From Agrostemma githago (lineage: Eukaryota; Streptophyta; Magnoliopsida; Caryophyllales; Caryophyllaceae): a stretch of DNA of 64,000 nucleotides. A model generated the notes under the pieces. That model saw nothing but the letters and a program-made list of their open reading frames with translations, did not search any database and was not told the DNA's origin. The stretch spans positions 14,001,277 through 14,065,276 of the forward strand of contig OY288261.1 in assembly GCA_958450325.1 (NCBI GenBank). The letters run 5' to 3'. Below, piece by piece: positions 24,270 to 34,430 of this stretch. Position 1 is the first letter of the stretch; each line of letters opens with the position of its first letter. A program made the translations under genes and the position numbers.

Positions 24270-26506
24270 CCAGGCTTAAATCTTGTCTGATCCAAGATGA
24301 GGGTTTGGAAATCAGTAGAAACACCTCCAAAGTAGATATTGGTTTTATCAGGATTGGCACAAAGTCCAGATACAACACCAAAGTTAAGTAAAGCTTTGTT
24401 AATTGCAAGGACAGAAGGAAGATCCCCTCTTGAGAAAATCATCAAGTCATCAGCAAAAACAAGATGTGTTAGGCCTAGTTTTGAACACTTTGGATGATAA
24501 GAAACATTAGGTTCCTGACAAATCAACCTAAGCTGCTTGGATAACATTTCCATGCTCAAAACAAAAATATAAGGAGAAAGAGAATCTCCTTGCCTAATGC
24601 CACTTTCTCCTTTAAAAAACCCTTCAATGCCACCATTAAGCTTAAATGAATACCAGGGATCCTTGACACATCCCATGATCCACTTAACAAACTGGAGTGG
24701 AAAACCTAAACCAGTAAACATTTGCTCAATAAATTCCCATTGCAAAGTATCAAATGCTTTCCTAATGTCAACTTTAACAAGACATCTAGGAGTGAGATAT
24801 TTCCTGCAATAACCCTTGAACATAGATTGAGAAAGAAGAATATTATCAAAAATATTCCTATTATGGACAAAAGCTGTTTGCTCTTCTCCAATAAGAGAGG
24901 GAAGCAAACATTTAAGCCTATTAGCCAAGACCTTAGTGATGGCTTTGTAGAACACTGTGCAACAAGAGATAGGTGTAAAATCAAGCACACTTTTAGCACC
25001 TGTCTTTTTAGTTATCAAAGAAATTAAAGTGGAATTAGCTTGCTTGGACATTTTACCAGTCTTGAAGAAGCTAGAGACAGCCTTACAGAAGTCAGAACCA
25101 ACAATATGCCAAGCTGATTTGAAGAAACCAGCTGAGAAACCATCAATCCCTGGACTACTATTAGAATCCATATGAAAAATAGCAGATTTAATTTCTAAAG
25201 GGGTGACAGGAGTAATCAAATCTGCACTTAACTCAGGATTCAAACCACCAGATATAGGAGGGAGAGGAGATACAGGGGTTTTAGTACCAAGAAGCTTGAT
25301 ATAATACTCCTGAAAAGCCTTAGCAACCTCCTTAGGGCCTGTTTTAAGCTCCTCAGAATCAAGAGAAGTAGCACCAATCATCTGTTGTGGACTTCTTTCA
25401 GTGATTTTAGAGTAAAAATATTTAGATGAGCAATCAGCCAGTTGAATATGTTTAATTTTAGCTCTCTGATGCAGCATAGACAATTCAGCCTTTCTGAGAT
25501 CCATATAAACTCTGGTGAGATCCCTTTTATTACTAATAAGAAGTGAAGAAAAAGGATCTGCTTGGAGCAATTTCTGGCAGTTCTGCAGAGCTACCTTAGC
25601 ATCTTTAACTCTAGTAGCTATATTAGCAAAATTCTTTTTATGAAATTTCTGAAGAATGAATTTAGTATTCTTAAGTTTTGCAAAAAGACGGTACATAGGA
25701 GAACCTGAGACCCTAATATTCCAAGCTTCCTGGACAGTAGAGAGGAAATCAGGATGATCACACCAAGAGTTGAGAAAACTAAACCTCCTTCTAGCTGTAA
25801 TTCCCTGAGAAACCTTCACAATTAGAGGAGAATGATCAGAAATACCTGATTCAGGAATTAAAACTGAAGAGTCAGGAAAAGATGTCAACCAATTTGGGTT
25901 AACAAGAACCCTGTCAAGCTTGGACCAGATCCTAGAAGAAGGATCCTGATTATTGGTCGAAGTCATTTCACAACCGGCCCCATGTAATTCTTCCAATTGA
26001 CAGTGAAGCAAACAAGTGTTAAAGTCCATCATATCTTGCAGAGAAGGAGGAGAAGCTCCCCACTTTCCATCAGGAGATCTTATTATATTAAAATCTCCTA
26101 GGACAACCCAAGGATCAGAGATGTTAAGAGCCAGCAAATCAGTCCATAAAGCTTCCCTATCAATGCCCTCATTAAATCCATAGATAGCACTTAGCCAGAA
26201 GGATTCCTGAGTGGAGATATGAGCAACTTTACAAGTAATATGCTGAGAGCTCAGAGTTAGTTGACTAATAGCAATAAAATTAGGATTATAAAAGAGCCAA
26301 ATCCTACCATAATAGTGGGCAGAATAATTTGTTTCCACATTCCACCCCTTGAATTTATGTTGAATGATTTTAGTAGCCTTAAAACTTTTAACTCTAGTTT
26401 CTAAAAGAGCAAACACTTCATGATTATGAACTGCCAATAATTCTTGAACCTCACTATGCTTTGCAGGGTCATTGAAACCCCTAATATTCTAGGAAACAAT
26501 CTTCAT
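24270..26506 (-). pseudogene. LINE ORF2, 5' part: AP endonuclease and reverse transcriptase
   Basis: The natural start is ATG at 26506-26504, overlapping the ORF1 stop as TGATG. Codon 6 should be Trp of the usual WNIRG motif but is TAG (26491-26489). From there the frame is open. Endonuclease motifs: LLETRV, WVVLGDFNII, SKLDRVLVN and GISDHSPLIV, covering the catalytic Glu, Asp, Asn and His. Reverse transcriptase: SSPGIDGFSAGFFK, LVKVDIRKAFDTLQW (motif A), GIRQGDSLSPYIFVL (motif B) and HLVFADDLMIFSRG (motif C, FADD). Apart from the early stop, both enzyme domains look intact. The part ends at RFKPG, where the LARD element entered. The frame continues at 13969. Confidence 0.9.
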
Positions 26507-27992
26507 CAAGATTTATCAGGAGGGATAGGCTCCTCTTGCAAAACCACCATTGAACATCCTTGGTGCATTACAAGGAGCTCCTTAGTGCTAACACCAGGGG
26601 AGGGATGGGGGATCAGTTCTTTCCCATAACCAGATCCAACCCCACTCTCAAGACCCTGGGATACACTAGAGAGACCTGAGGTACCACCTAGTTCACCCCC
26701 AACCTCTAACACCTGTCTCTCATGGAGCATCTGGAAAGAATTTTCCAGAACTAAGGGATTCAAGATTGACTCCTTAGGTTTTTGAGACGAGATTTTCCTC
26801 TTAGAAACAGGAATGAATGTATCATCCTGATAGAATTTTGGAGGGCATGCTGAGTGCTTTACAGTTTCAACAACAGTAGGAGACACAGTAGAGTTCAGGG
26901 AGGCATCCTTCTGACCCTCTATCTGAGTCTCACTACCTTCTGAAACAAAGGTACCACCTAGCCCTGAAACTATTGCAGATTGGTTTTTCTTTTCCCATTT
27001 ACAAGACTTGATTGTGTGACCAAGTTTCCCACCACCCTGACAGTAATAGGGAACCCATTCATACTGGATTTTCTGACAAGAATGCTCACAATAAGGAGTG
27101 TTAATGATCACACTCTCAACTAGCTCCTTAGAGACATCAACCTCAACTAAAACTCGTGCAAATGACAGCTTAGCTTTGGTTGTGGTGGCTAGATCAACAC
27201 AAAGTGATGTTCCTACCTTCTAGCAATCTTACTTAGCACTGATTCAGACCATAGAAAAGGATCTAGGTCAGGCAGCAAAATCCAGACAGGAACCACAAAC
27301 ATTTTATCCATTTCAGAAGAGAAAAGTGGAGTCCATTCTTTGAGAATTAAAGAGTAAACCCCCACCTTCCATGGACCATCATGCAACACATTATCCATGG
27401 CTTCCTTTGATCCAAAGCGGAAGGAAAACCATCCTCTCTTGTAGTACTGCACTACTGGTGGATCAATAGTTTTCCAGTTTTTATGAACAAATTGCTGCAT
27501 TATCTGTAATGAAGGCTTAGACCCAATCACATTACCCATTAGGGTATTGTCCAAAATTTTAAGTTCAGATCGAAAATCCTCCAAATCTATGTCAATTTCA
27601 GCGGATTTCGAGCTATCATCACAGAAGAAAAGACTCATACCAGATTGCTTGTGTTTAGAAGCAATCTTAGACCAATTTGAACCAGAATTTTTTGGCAGCA
27701 AAACAGGGTTTTCAATTACTTTGGCATTAATAGAGGAAGCAATTATCAAATTAGAATTATCTGAAGTATTAGGCTCTGAACTAAGAATTTTACCAGCTTC
27801 TGCCATAGCATTGACAATTACTTCATTAAGAGTTCGTCGAGGAGCACTCTGGGTTTGAATTTCAGGCTCTAATTCGTCATTATTAGGCTGCACAGATGGA
27901 CCGGAGGATTCAGGACCATCAGGCGGCTTCATTTGCAGTGATTTCTTGCTTGGACGACCAGGACCACGCTTGAGTGGAGGGATGAAAGCCAT
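26506..27992 (-). pseudogene. LINE ORF1 (DUF4283 / zinc-knuckle RNA-binding protein), frameshifted
   Basis: The start at 27992 gives a basic, low-complexity N-terminus (PPLKRGPGRPSKK). Residues ~145-255 match the DUF4283 pattern of plant LINE ORF1 proteins (QQFVHKNWKT, YYKRGWFSFRFGS, VLHDGPWKVG). A stop at about 27213 is caused by a single-base loss. In the shifted frame the protein continues with VGTSLCVDLATTTKAKLSFA and LVEVDVSKELV, typical of the next part of DUF4283 proteins, then a zinc knuckle PYYCQGGGKLGHTIKSC. The second knuckle cysteine is replaced by glycine, so zinc binding is probably lost. The frame ends in TGA at 26508-26506. ORF1 proteins bind LINE RNA. A 1-base change plus the lost Cys make this copy defective. 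Confidence 0.85.
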
Positions 27993-28570
27993 GGAAGAAA
28001 GCTTCGCGTAACAGAATTATAGAGGAAAAATGACCTCGAGAGAGAAAACTTTCTCTCACTTCGCGTTCATTGCTATTATTATTCATTATTTGTAACACTC
28101 CGTGTTTAATAAACGTATTTAAAATTTTTATCTTTCGTTAAACGAAATTTAAGATTAGAAAATATTTTAATAGTAACCTGTCATTCTGACATTTTTCTCG
28201 TCTCATAAAATTGAAAATGATTAATCGAAATTTTGTATAACGTTTTAAAATCTAGTTACACGAGGTCGTGACCAAGACTACGGAACGTACTTACATCTTA
28301 CAAAAAAAAAATTAAATAAATGTTACGGGTTCAATTATTTTAATTCCGTAATCTTATATTTCAAATTTTTAAGAATAAAAGACGTTTGTTTGTCTGAGTT
28401 ATGGATCGAAATGAATTATTTGGGACAAAAAAAATTAAAATTATGATAATGTTTACGTGTGCATGCAATTAAGGGCATGTATTGCATGCATTAGTCTAGG
28501 TTATTACTAAGAACTCCTACTCTACCTCTAGAGTGATGAAGCAAGCTAAGAGAGAGGAGACATAAACTCC

Positions 28571-28578
28571 TATAAATA
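28571..28578 (+). promoter_or_regulatory. TATA box of the LTR promoter
   Basis: TATAAATA within CTCCTATAAATAGGAG, itself a short palindrome. It is followed about 30 bp downstream by leader-like sequence. It fits a U3/R boundary near 28605. Confidence 0.65.
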
Positions 28579-28760
28579 GGAGTGTTAGCAACTCAAATTT
28601 GTTTCTTCATATCATCAACATACCCTAAACTTATTCCTTCACGTAAGTATTACGACTCCTCAACCTTTCATCTTATTAGTCTATTTTATTTACGGTACTT
28701 ATAATTTTACTTTTTATTATTTTAGTAAGGTCATAATCTAACTAATTTATTTTCCTTTGT

Positions 28761-28841
28761 ATGGGTAAACGTATTATTCTAGAAGAAGAAGGAGACGATA
28801 TTCCCAGTTTAGACGACATCATCGACCCCGACAATCTTTAA
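28761..28841 (+). CDS. 26-codon acidic micro-ORF in the LTR leader
   Basis: ATG at 28761 to TAA at 28839-28841, reading MGKRIILEEEGDDIPSLDD and ending IIDPDNL. It is the first substantial ATG frame after the TATA box at 28571, about 155 bp downstream of the probable start. The peptide is strongly acidic after a short basic start. The homologous segment in the solo LTR (about 34187-34240) keeps the DNA similarity and final TAA but not the frame. It may be an upstream ORF or chance. I know of no named family. Confidence 0.3.
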   Translation: MGKRIILEEEGDDIPSLDDIIDPDNL

Positions 28842-30716
28842 TTCTAATATAAATAATAAATAGTAGCTATCAAGGGAACCAAACTTTTCTTTTAACAACA
28901 TTTTATATATGTAAGTATAGCGTGTTACTAACTTTAATAAATTGCTTATTTAAATATTTAGGCTTATTTGTATGATTAAATTACTTATATATATATATAT
29001 AAAATGTTACTTGGTATTTTATTCATGTTATACATTTCGTTTACGACTAAATTTAACTTGACCAAATTATCACTCGTTAAATTTATTTATCACATTTATA
29101 TTTCTAATTATTTGAGAAACTGATTAAATAATTAAAAGAACCTAAAGAGAGTAAAATTTACGTACGCTATTTTAAATTCATGTTATTTGTACTTTTATGT
29201 GTAGATCCTATACTTATGAATTCCATTTCGTATTATTGGTTACTCTTGTTGATTTTACTTACTTATAGCATGTTTAAGTCTAAACTCGTTTTAATACTTT
29301 CATTGTTTATTTACGAATAAAATTTTACTCCACTTGTATTTTATAACTTAATTACGTTTTCTATAATAAACGAACTTAAATTATTCAAAAACTTTTATAC
29401 GACGATCATGATTATTAAAAGAAATTTCACGTCAAAATTTTATAAATCGGCTAAGTATGATTTAAATTGTATTTTTCCAAAAACGTTAAAATTTTAAAAT
29501 ATAGTTTTATATCGTAAGTTTTTAATTTGATATAAAACCTTATTTAAAAGAGATTACTATTTTAAAATAAAGGATACTCCGTATACAATATTGGAGATTT
29601 GATGTTTTGGATGATACTAAGGGAATAAAGTATCACATTGTCTCACCGAACGTTAGAATTTGGCTAGTGAATATTTAAAATGAGTCCGACCAATTATTAA
29701 GGTCACCAAATAAAATACTAATTGCTCACGGACAACTTTTATATAAAGTTTACGATGCGAGTCTGGAACGAATAGCTTGTGTTGGATTCTACCACTCGTG
29801 GTGTTTCGACTGCACTTGTAATGAAAAGCAAACTCAAAAGCTGTGGCTGAGAGTCGACCTAGTGTTTAAGGTAGTCGTCCTACGACAGTGAGAGCTGCGG
29901 TTCAAGAGTCTGCGTAGGGTATGTGCGCACGTATAGACAAGTACTTGATCAGTATTACTACCTAGGTTATGGGGGCAGAACAAGATTTTGAAAACTGCGG
30001 GTTCCCTCTTGGTGATGCAGAGAATGTAATCATCAGCTTTCATTTCGCCCAGAGCCCCGTCTGAATAAACATATAATATAATTGAAGTTCTACCCAATTG
30101 AGCTTTATGGGTGAGATGTAAACCTCATGAGATCGATTCAGTCTACGAGTCGGCAATACGGTTACTTCTATTGGTGAGATGCAAGCCAATAGGATGTAGC
30201 GGTGATACTAGGAGTCACGACTCGTGTGCTTATATGTTCACTTGAAAAATAATTCAAAATTCAAATGGCTGCCAATGTCCCATCTTCTAAACTTTATCGT
30301 ATTCATCACCTCACATGTTAGTTAATTGGAATAAAGGAGACTATCTGTTATGTGATATCCTTTAATAATTTTATAAGCATATCATTGGTTATTCACATGA
30401 TTGTTTTATGTGTATGAGGTGATGTTAGATGAACGGTTTGGTTGGTGTCCCGCCCAGCGGTCTCTGTTTTATATAAATTTGCAGGTATGGGGCGATGGGA
30501 AAGGATCGAGTGAGAGACTTAATAAAATATCTGTATAAAATACGGTTTATATTTTGTACCAGTAAATCGAGACTATGTTGTTAATAGTCATTTCTTTTAA
30601 GGATCCGTAGTGATCCGGATTTTATCACACTCTGATATTGTATAATTAAATGACTTAGATAATTTTTCGCATTATCTATTAAATTAAGTCATAAAAAAAA
30701 TCTTGGTTGTTACAGT

Positions 30717-30728
30717 TGGTATCAGAGC
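30717..30728 (+). other. Primer binding site, initiator tRNA-Met
   Basis: TGGTATCAGAGC, two bases after the LTR end, as in the LARD-like element but on the plus strand. Confidence 0.95.
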
Positions 30729-31057
30729 GACCTTGTGACCGTAAATGAGGATTGAACTTCATTTACCTAACGAGGAGCGCGCTTGGGTAGACTTATTAAA
30801 ATACTAAGACCATATTAGATCACTAAAATGAGAGATTCACGTAGAAACAGTTAAGATCCTATTAAATAATTTATCGGGGTGGAAATAATTTAAGGGAAAC
30901 GCTTATGTGTTATCTTTCATTCATGTTAATTATATGATTATATGTAAGGTGTAATAATAGGATAAGGAGAAACCAAATTTTTTAAAATATGGTACTGTAC
31001 CCAACCTTCCTGAAATTTTTACAGTACTAACCTTTTTATCTCATCAATAATAGGTTG

Positions 31058-31385
31058 ATGGCAGACCCTCCATTGGCACCAGAAGAGTGTTATTTCCAGC
31101 CTACCTTAGAGAGTATAGACTCTCATATTTTATTTTTGGAAGAATACTTTCGCTACTATGCAGAACAAGTTAATTAACCCCTCATACATGACTAGTCCGA
31201 AACTTAGGGGCTATGCTTTGATTCTTACCCTCCCGACTACCGGTGATTGGGGATTTTCCAGATTCAGCTATCTACGTGGTCTGGATGAAGATCAGATGGC
31301 AGGACACGTGGGGTACCCTGCCCAGTTTATATACTCTAGGGTGACCCGTTACCTAAGGCAATATGAGACGGTCATAATAGAATGA
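31058..31385 (+). pseudogene. Unrecognised internal coding remnant of the LTR element
   Basis: A frame from ATG at 31058 reads MADPPLAPEECYFQPTLES and stops at about 31177. An overlapping frame from 31158 to 31385 reads through LRGYALILTLPTTGDWGFSR and YPAQFIYSRVTRYLRQYE. Both have protein-like composition and lie where gag should start, so they may be pieces of one frameshifted gag. I do not recognise a domain. Confidence 0.4.
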
Positions 31386-31640
31386 AGGCGTGCCAGTGAG
31401 GCAACCGTTTCGGATGTGATTGACATAAATCCGGAGGAAATGCCACCCCCTTCTGATTAGGAGTTATATGATAATGGGGAGTACTTTTCAGACTAGATGA
31501 TTGTTGTATATATAACAACTAAACCAGAATGTACTATGTACCACTTAGGCTTTGCCATAGACTGGCATAATTTTGTATCGAAGTAGTGGTTAAGACACTT
31601 AGCCTTTTTAAAAACTTGATGTATAATTATATGTACCTGG

Positions 31641-31669
<29 letters not shown>

Positions 31670-31673
<4 letters not shown>

Positions 31674-31853
31674 TTTTCTAACGTGTGCCCACTAGGTACA
31701 CGTTAATATGTTAACTAAGGGATGAATCACAATTACGTTTTCTAAGTATGGTAAATATAAGTTGGTATTTCAATGTCTCGTGATAATATCAATGTGATTC
31801 CTTCCTTAATTAGGATATTAACGTGTGCCCAGTGGGCACACTTTAGAAAATCC

Positions 31854-31854
<1 letters not shown>
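31670..31854. mobile_element. MITE, 185 bp, in a TA repeat
   Basis: Terminal inverted repeats of about 38 bp: CGGTTTTTCTAACGTGTGCC on the left and, on the other strand at the right, CGGATTTTCTAAAGTGTGCC, continuing as inverted matches to TACACGTTAATA. It sits inside (TA)n on both sides, so a TA target duplication is likely but cannot be proved. The interior is AT-rich and non-coding. The superfamily is unclear; mariner-like fits the TA target. Confidence 0.8.
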
Positions 31855-31894
<40 letters not shown>

Positions 31895-32094
31895 TGTATG
31901 TATGTATGTGTATATATCGTTTTATTTTTAAGAGTTACTCTTTTCCATTTTTATTTCTCATTATCTTTTATTGATTTCGAAACCACTAAGTCACATTCGC
32001 AGAGTTAGAAACCTCACGTTCCCTTATTTTAAATTATTATCTAAACCAAAATTTGGATAAGTTATTTTAACTTTTAAGGATCAATTACAGCCTA

Positions 32095-32577
32095 ATGAAG
32101 CCGGATAATCCAAACATGGACATGTCTCCCGAGAAAAAGAATCGGCTTAAGAAATGGCTAGCCGCAAAGAAGGCTGCGGAATATGACAGAAGGGATAAGC
32201 AAACCAATTGGATTGATAAATTTTATGAGTTTAAATTCCATTTCCAACCTTTCCAGTACGAATTGATTAGTAAAAAGGAACAGTTAATAGACGCAAACGT
32301 CAGTTTTAAGAGATATGGACCAGAATACTTTGTAGGAACAATAGCAGAGCACAGATGTTGGTGCAGAAATATCGAGACCGGATTTCGTTATGCTAGAGTA
32401 CTGGATGAATGGAAAACCCTCTTTGCCGTATATTTTCTTGGGAATAAATTCAAAGATTGGTGGCAAGATAAATGCCCACCTGAAGGATTTTATATTAAGT
32501 GGGACGAGTTCAAAATAGCCTTGTACTATTTTGCTAAAGGTCTATATAGAAAACTTGTAAGATCTAACAAATTTTAG
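32095..32577 (+). CDS. Gag-like protein of a non-autonomous LTR element
   Basis: An intact 160-codon frame. The N-terminus is charged (MSPEKKNRLKKWLAAKKAAE). The C-terminal half carries LFAVYFLGNKFKDWWQDKCP and then WDEFKIALYYF. This matches the retrotransposon gag pattern of a hydrophobic segment, DWW and, about 15-20 residues later, W-(D/E)-EF. In Ty3/gypsy-type gag this is part of the capsid fold. It is shorter than normal gag (300 or more residues) and lacks a zinc knuckle. The intact frame in a broken element suggests recent insertion or chance survival. The family assignment is by motif only. Confidence 0.5.
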   Translation: MKPDNPNMDMSPEKKNRLKKWLAAKKAAEYDRRDKQTNWIDKFYEFKFHFQPFQYELISKKEQLIDANVSFKRYGPEYFVGTIAEHRCWCRNIETGFRYARVLDEWKTLFAVYFLGNKFKDWWQDKCPPEGFYIKWDEFKIALYYFAKGLYRKLVRSNKF

Positions 32578-32671
32578 CATTATTCCGTAATTGTATGAAT
32601 AAAGGATGTAAACTACTTTTGTAATATGCTGTAAAACTTTCTGAAATATGTTATACTCCGTATATATGATT

Positions 32672-32833
32672 TAGTACCCCATCTTTGAATCACATCCACG
32701 ACAGAGTTCACCAATACCCTCTTAGGGTTCAGTTTCTTGCGGGATTAGTGACCTTGAAAAAGGAAAAGGGTTTAGGGTTGGATTAGGCGGAGCCGCGAAA
32801 CGGGTACGCCTAATCCAACCTCTAAACCCTTTT
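32672..32833. repeat. Tandem repeat array, left part (first unit)
   Basis: The first ~160 bp of the array described at 36167-36897, cut off by the solo LTR. It ends in a near-perfect palindrome at 32764-32833 with TTTAGGG-type arms. Confidence 0.85.
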
Positions 32834-33484
32834 TGTAATACCCCGTATTTTTCAAATAGAGTTAAAATTTTAAACATTTATTTAAACCAAGTTTAACGTT
32901 TGAAAAAAAATATTTTCGTGAATAAAATATTTTATTTTCGTTAATTTAAAAACTATTCCGTTATAAAAACTTGGAAATTTATTTATCAAATTATTAAAAT
33001 TTTTATCTTTCGTTAAATAAAGTTTTAAACTCGAAAATATTTTTAATATTGACCTGTCGTTTTATCATTTTCTTGTCTCGTAAAAATTTAAAAATGATTT
33101 CTTATAACTATTGTCTCATAAAACTATTTATCGTCTGTTTTACTTACCGTCTTACAAATTCATTTTTACAAATAAATTTTACGGTTTTCATTATTTTCAT
33201 TTCATAATCTTATATTTCAACTTTTTAAGGAAGAAAAAAAAAACGTTTGTACGAAAAACGGACCGAGACTCGGGAAAGTTGATCTTCTATTGACCTTACA
33301 CGTTCTAAACCTACAAATTTTACCTACTTACACCTACATCCTCCCTATGCCACTAATCCACACCCTGAAACATTACACATTACATATTTACATTACTCTC
33401 TTACACCTATTATTCCTATTAACCTATACACCAGACTCCCTACCCTATTCTTACCACTTCTGCTTACTATTGTACGTACCATAC

Positions 33485-33524
<40 letters not shown>

Positions 33525-33622
33525 CACTCAAGTCTAATACTACTCCTACTACGTCCTAATACTACTACATTCTATATTACGTACTAACTAGTATATATAC
33601 TCCTCCTACTTGCTACTATATA

Positions 33623-34032
33623 CTCCCTCCCCTCCAGAGGGGAATCTAGCTAGTAGCAAAGGGTAGCACTCGCTACCCCAAATTTACCTAAAATGATTAA
33701 AATTATCGACTTTTGCTACCCCAATTTTCGTAAAGTTGAGACATTTTCATATATCGTGAGCAAATATAATTAACTCGCTACCTCAAAATTTTAAGTCTGG
33801 ATTCGCCCCTGCTCCCCTCCACAATGATGTTCCCATTTGTAAATGGCACACGGAATAAGGAATGAGTAATGAAAGGTGGTAAATTGTTTGGTGGGGTTCA
33901 AGATGTCAAATCAGAAAAAGTAGCCAATAGGAAGAGAGTATAATAGATTAATAAGGAAAATTTTGAAATGGGAAAATCTTAGTGGAGTTTCCTTTTAAGG
34001 AAAGTGGAAAAATCTTAGTGGAGGGGAGGGAG
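33623..34032. mobile_element. Stowaway-like MITE
   Basis: Perfect 14-bp terminal inverted repeats CTCCCTCCCCTCCA / TGGAGGGGAGGGAG flanked by TA (33621-33622, 34033-34034). The CTCCCTCC start and TA duplication are the Stowaway (Tc1/mariner) signature. Without the nested 177-bp insert and one 8-bp duplication it is about 225 bp. Confidence 0.9.
33635..33811. mobile_element. hAT-type MITE nested in the Stowaway MITE
   Basis: 177 bp starting CAGAGGGGAATCTAG and ending TGGATTCGCCCCTG, giving imperfect inverted termini (CAGNGGNGAAT). A perfect 8-bp duplication CTCCCCTC flanks it (33627-33634, 33812-33819). An 8-bp duplication and CAGGGGCG-like termini indicate hAT. The interior holds GGGTAGCACTCGCTACCCC, a small inverted repeat. 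Confidence 0.88.
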
Positions 34033-34392
34033 TACTACATACTCCGTAATATATATACTATATTTACTCCCTCGTCTTTTTCTATAATTGGAGCATCGGG
34101 GATGAGGAGCTGACCAATATTTGACGGAATAACTTTTCTAGAATCGTATTTGGGTCAAATCATTTCAATCCAAAAATGTCTTTATAAGGGGGATAAGACG
34201 ACTTTTCTAACGTAGACCATATTATTGACCTGACGATCTTTAATTCTTAATAACGTTAATAAATACTCCGTAATAGCTATTAAGGTAACCAAACTTTTCT
34301 TCTAACAACATTTCTTATATATAAGTATATTATGTTAGTAATTTAATAAATTGCTTATTTAAATATTTAGGCTTGTTTGTATGACTAAATTA

Positions 34393-34430
<38 letters not shown>

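Larger units (their letters stand above)
12772..28080 (-). mobile_element. L1-type LINE, split by the LARD-like retrotransposon
   Basis: A plant L1 element of about 5.0 kb without its insert: ORF1 (27992-26506), ORF2 (26506-24270 plus 13969-12883), a ~100-bp 3' UTR, and a TTA-type tail at 12647-12771. ORF2 reads straight across the two halves once the 10.3-kb insert and one CCAGG are removed (RFKPG joined to LFPFRYLG). The 5' end near 28070 is followed by ATT repeats and then by the next LTR element, so TTA-type repeats lie on both sides of the LINE. Confidence 0.9.
28091..30714 (+). repeat. 5' LTR, 2.6 kb
   Basis: Begins TGTAACACTCCG and ends GTTGTTACA, two bases before the PBS. A TATA box lies at 28571. 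It shares long blocks with the solo LTR 32834-36166 (for example ACTTTTATATAAAGTTTACG and GTCGACCTAGTGT) but with many substitutions and indels. Confidence 0.85.
28091..32671 (+). mobile_element. Truncated LTR retrotransposon with 5' LTR, PBS and gag-like frames
   Basis: The 5' LTR (28091-30714) is followed by a PBS and an internal domain of about 1.95 kb with gag-like coding. The internal domain runs into a tandem repeat array at about 32672, and no 3' LTR with a matching target duplication follows. The related LTR at 32834-36166 has its own CTTTT duplications, so it is a separate insertion, not this element's 3' LTR. The element is therefore broken or rearranged at its 3' side. No pol domain was seen. 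Confidence 0.7.

Noticed and set aside
24597..25175. Plus-strand frames opposite LINE ORF2
   Set aside because: Antisense shadows of a clear RT coding region.
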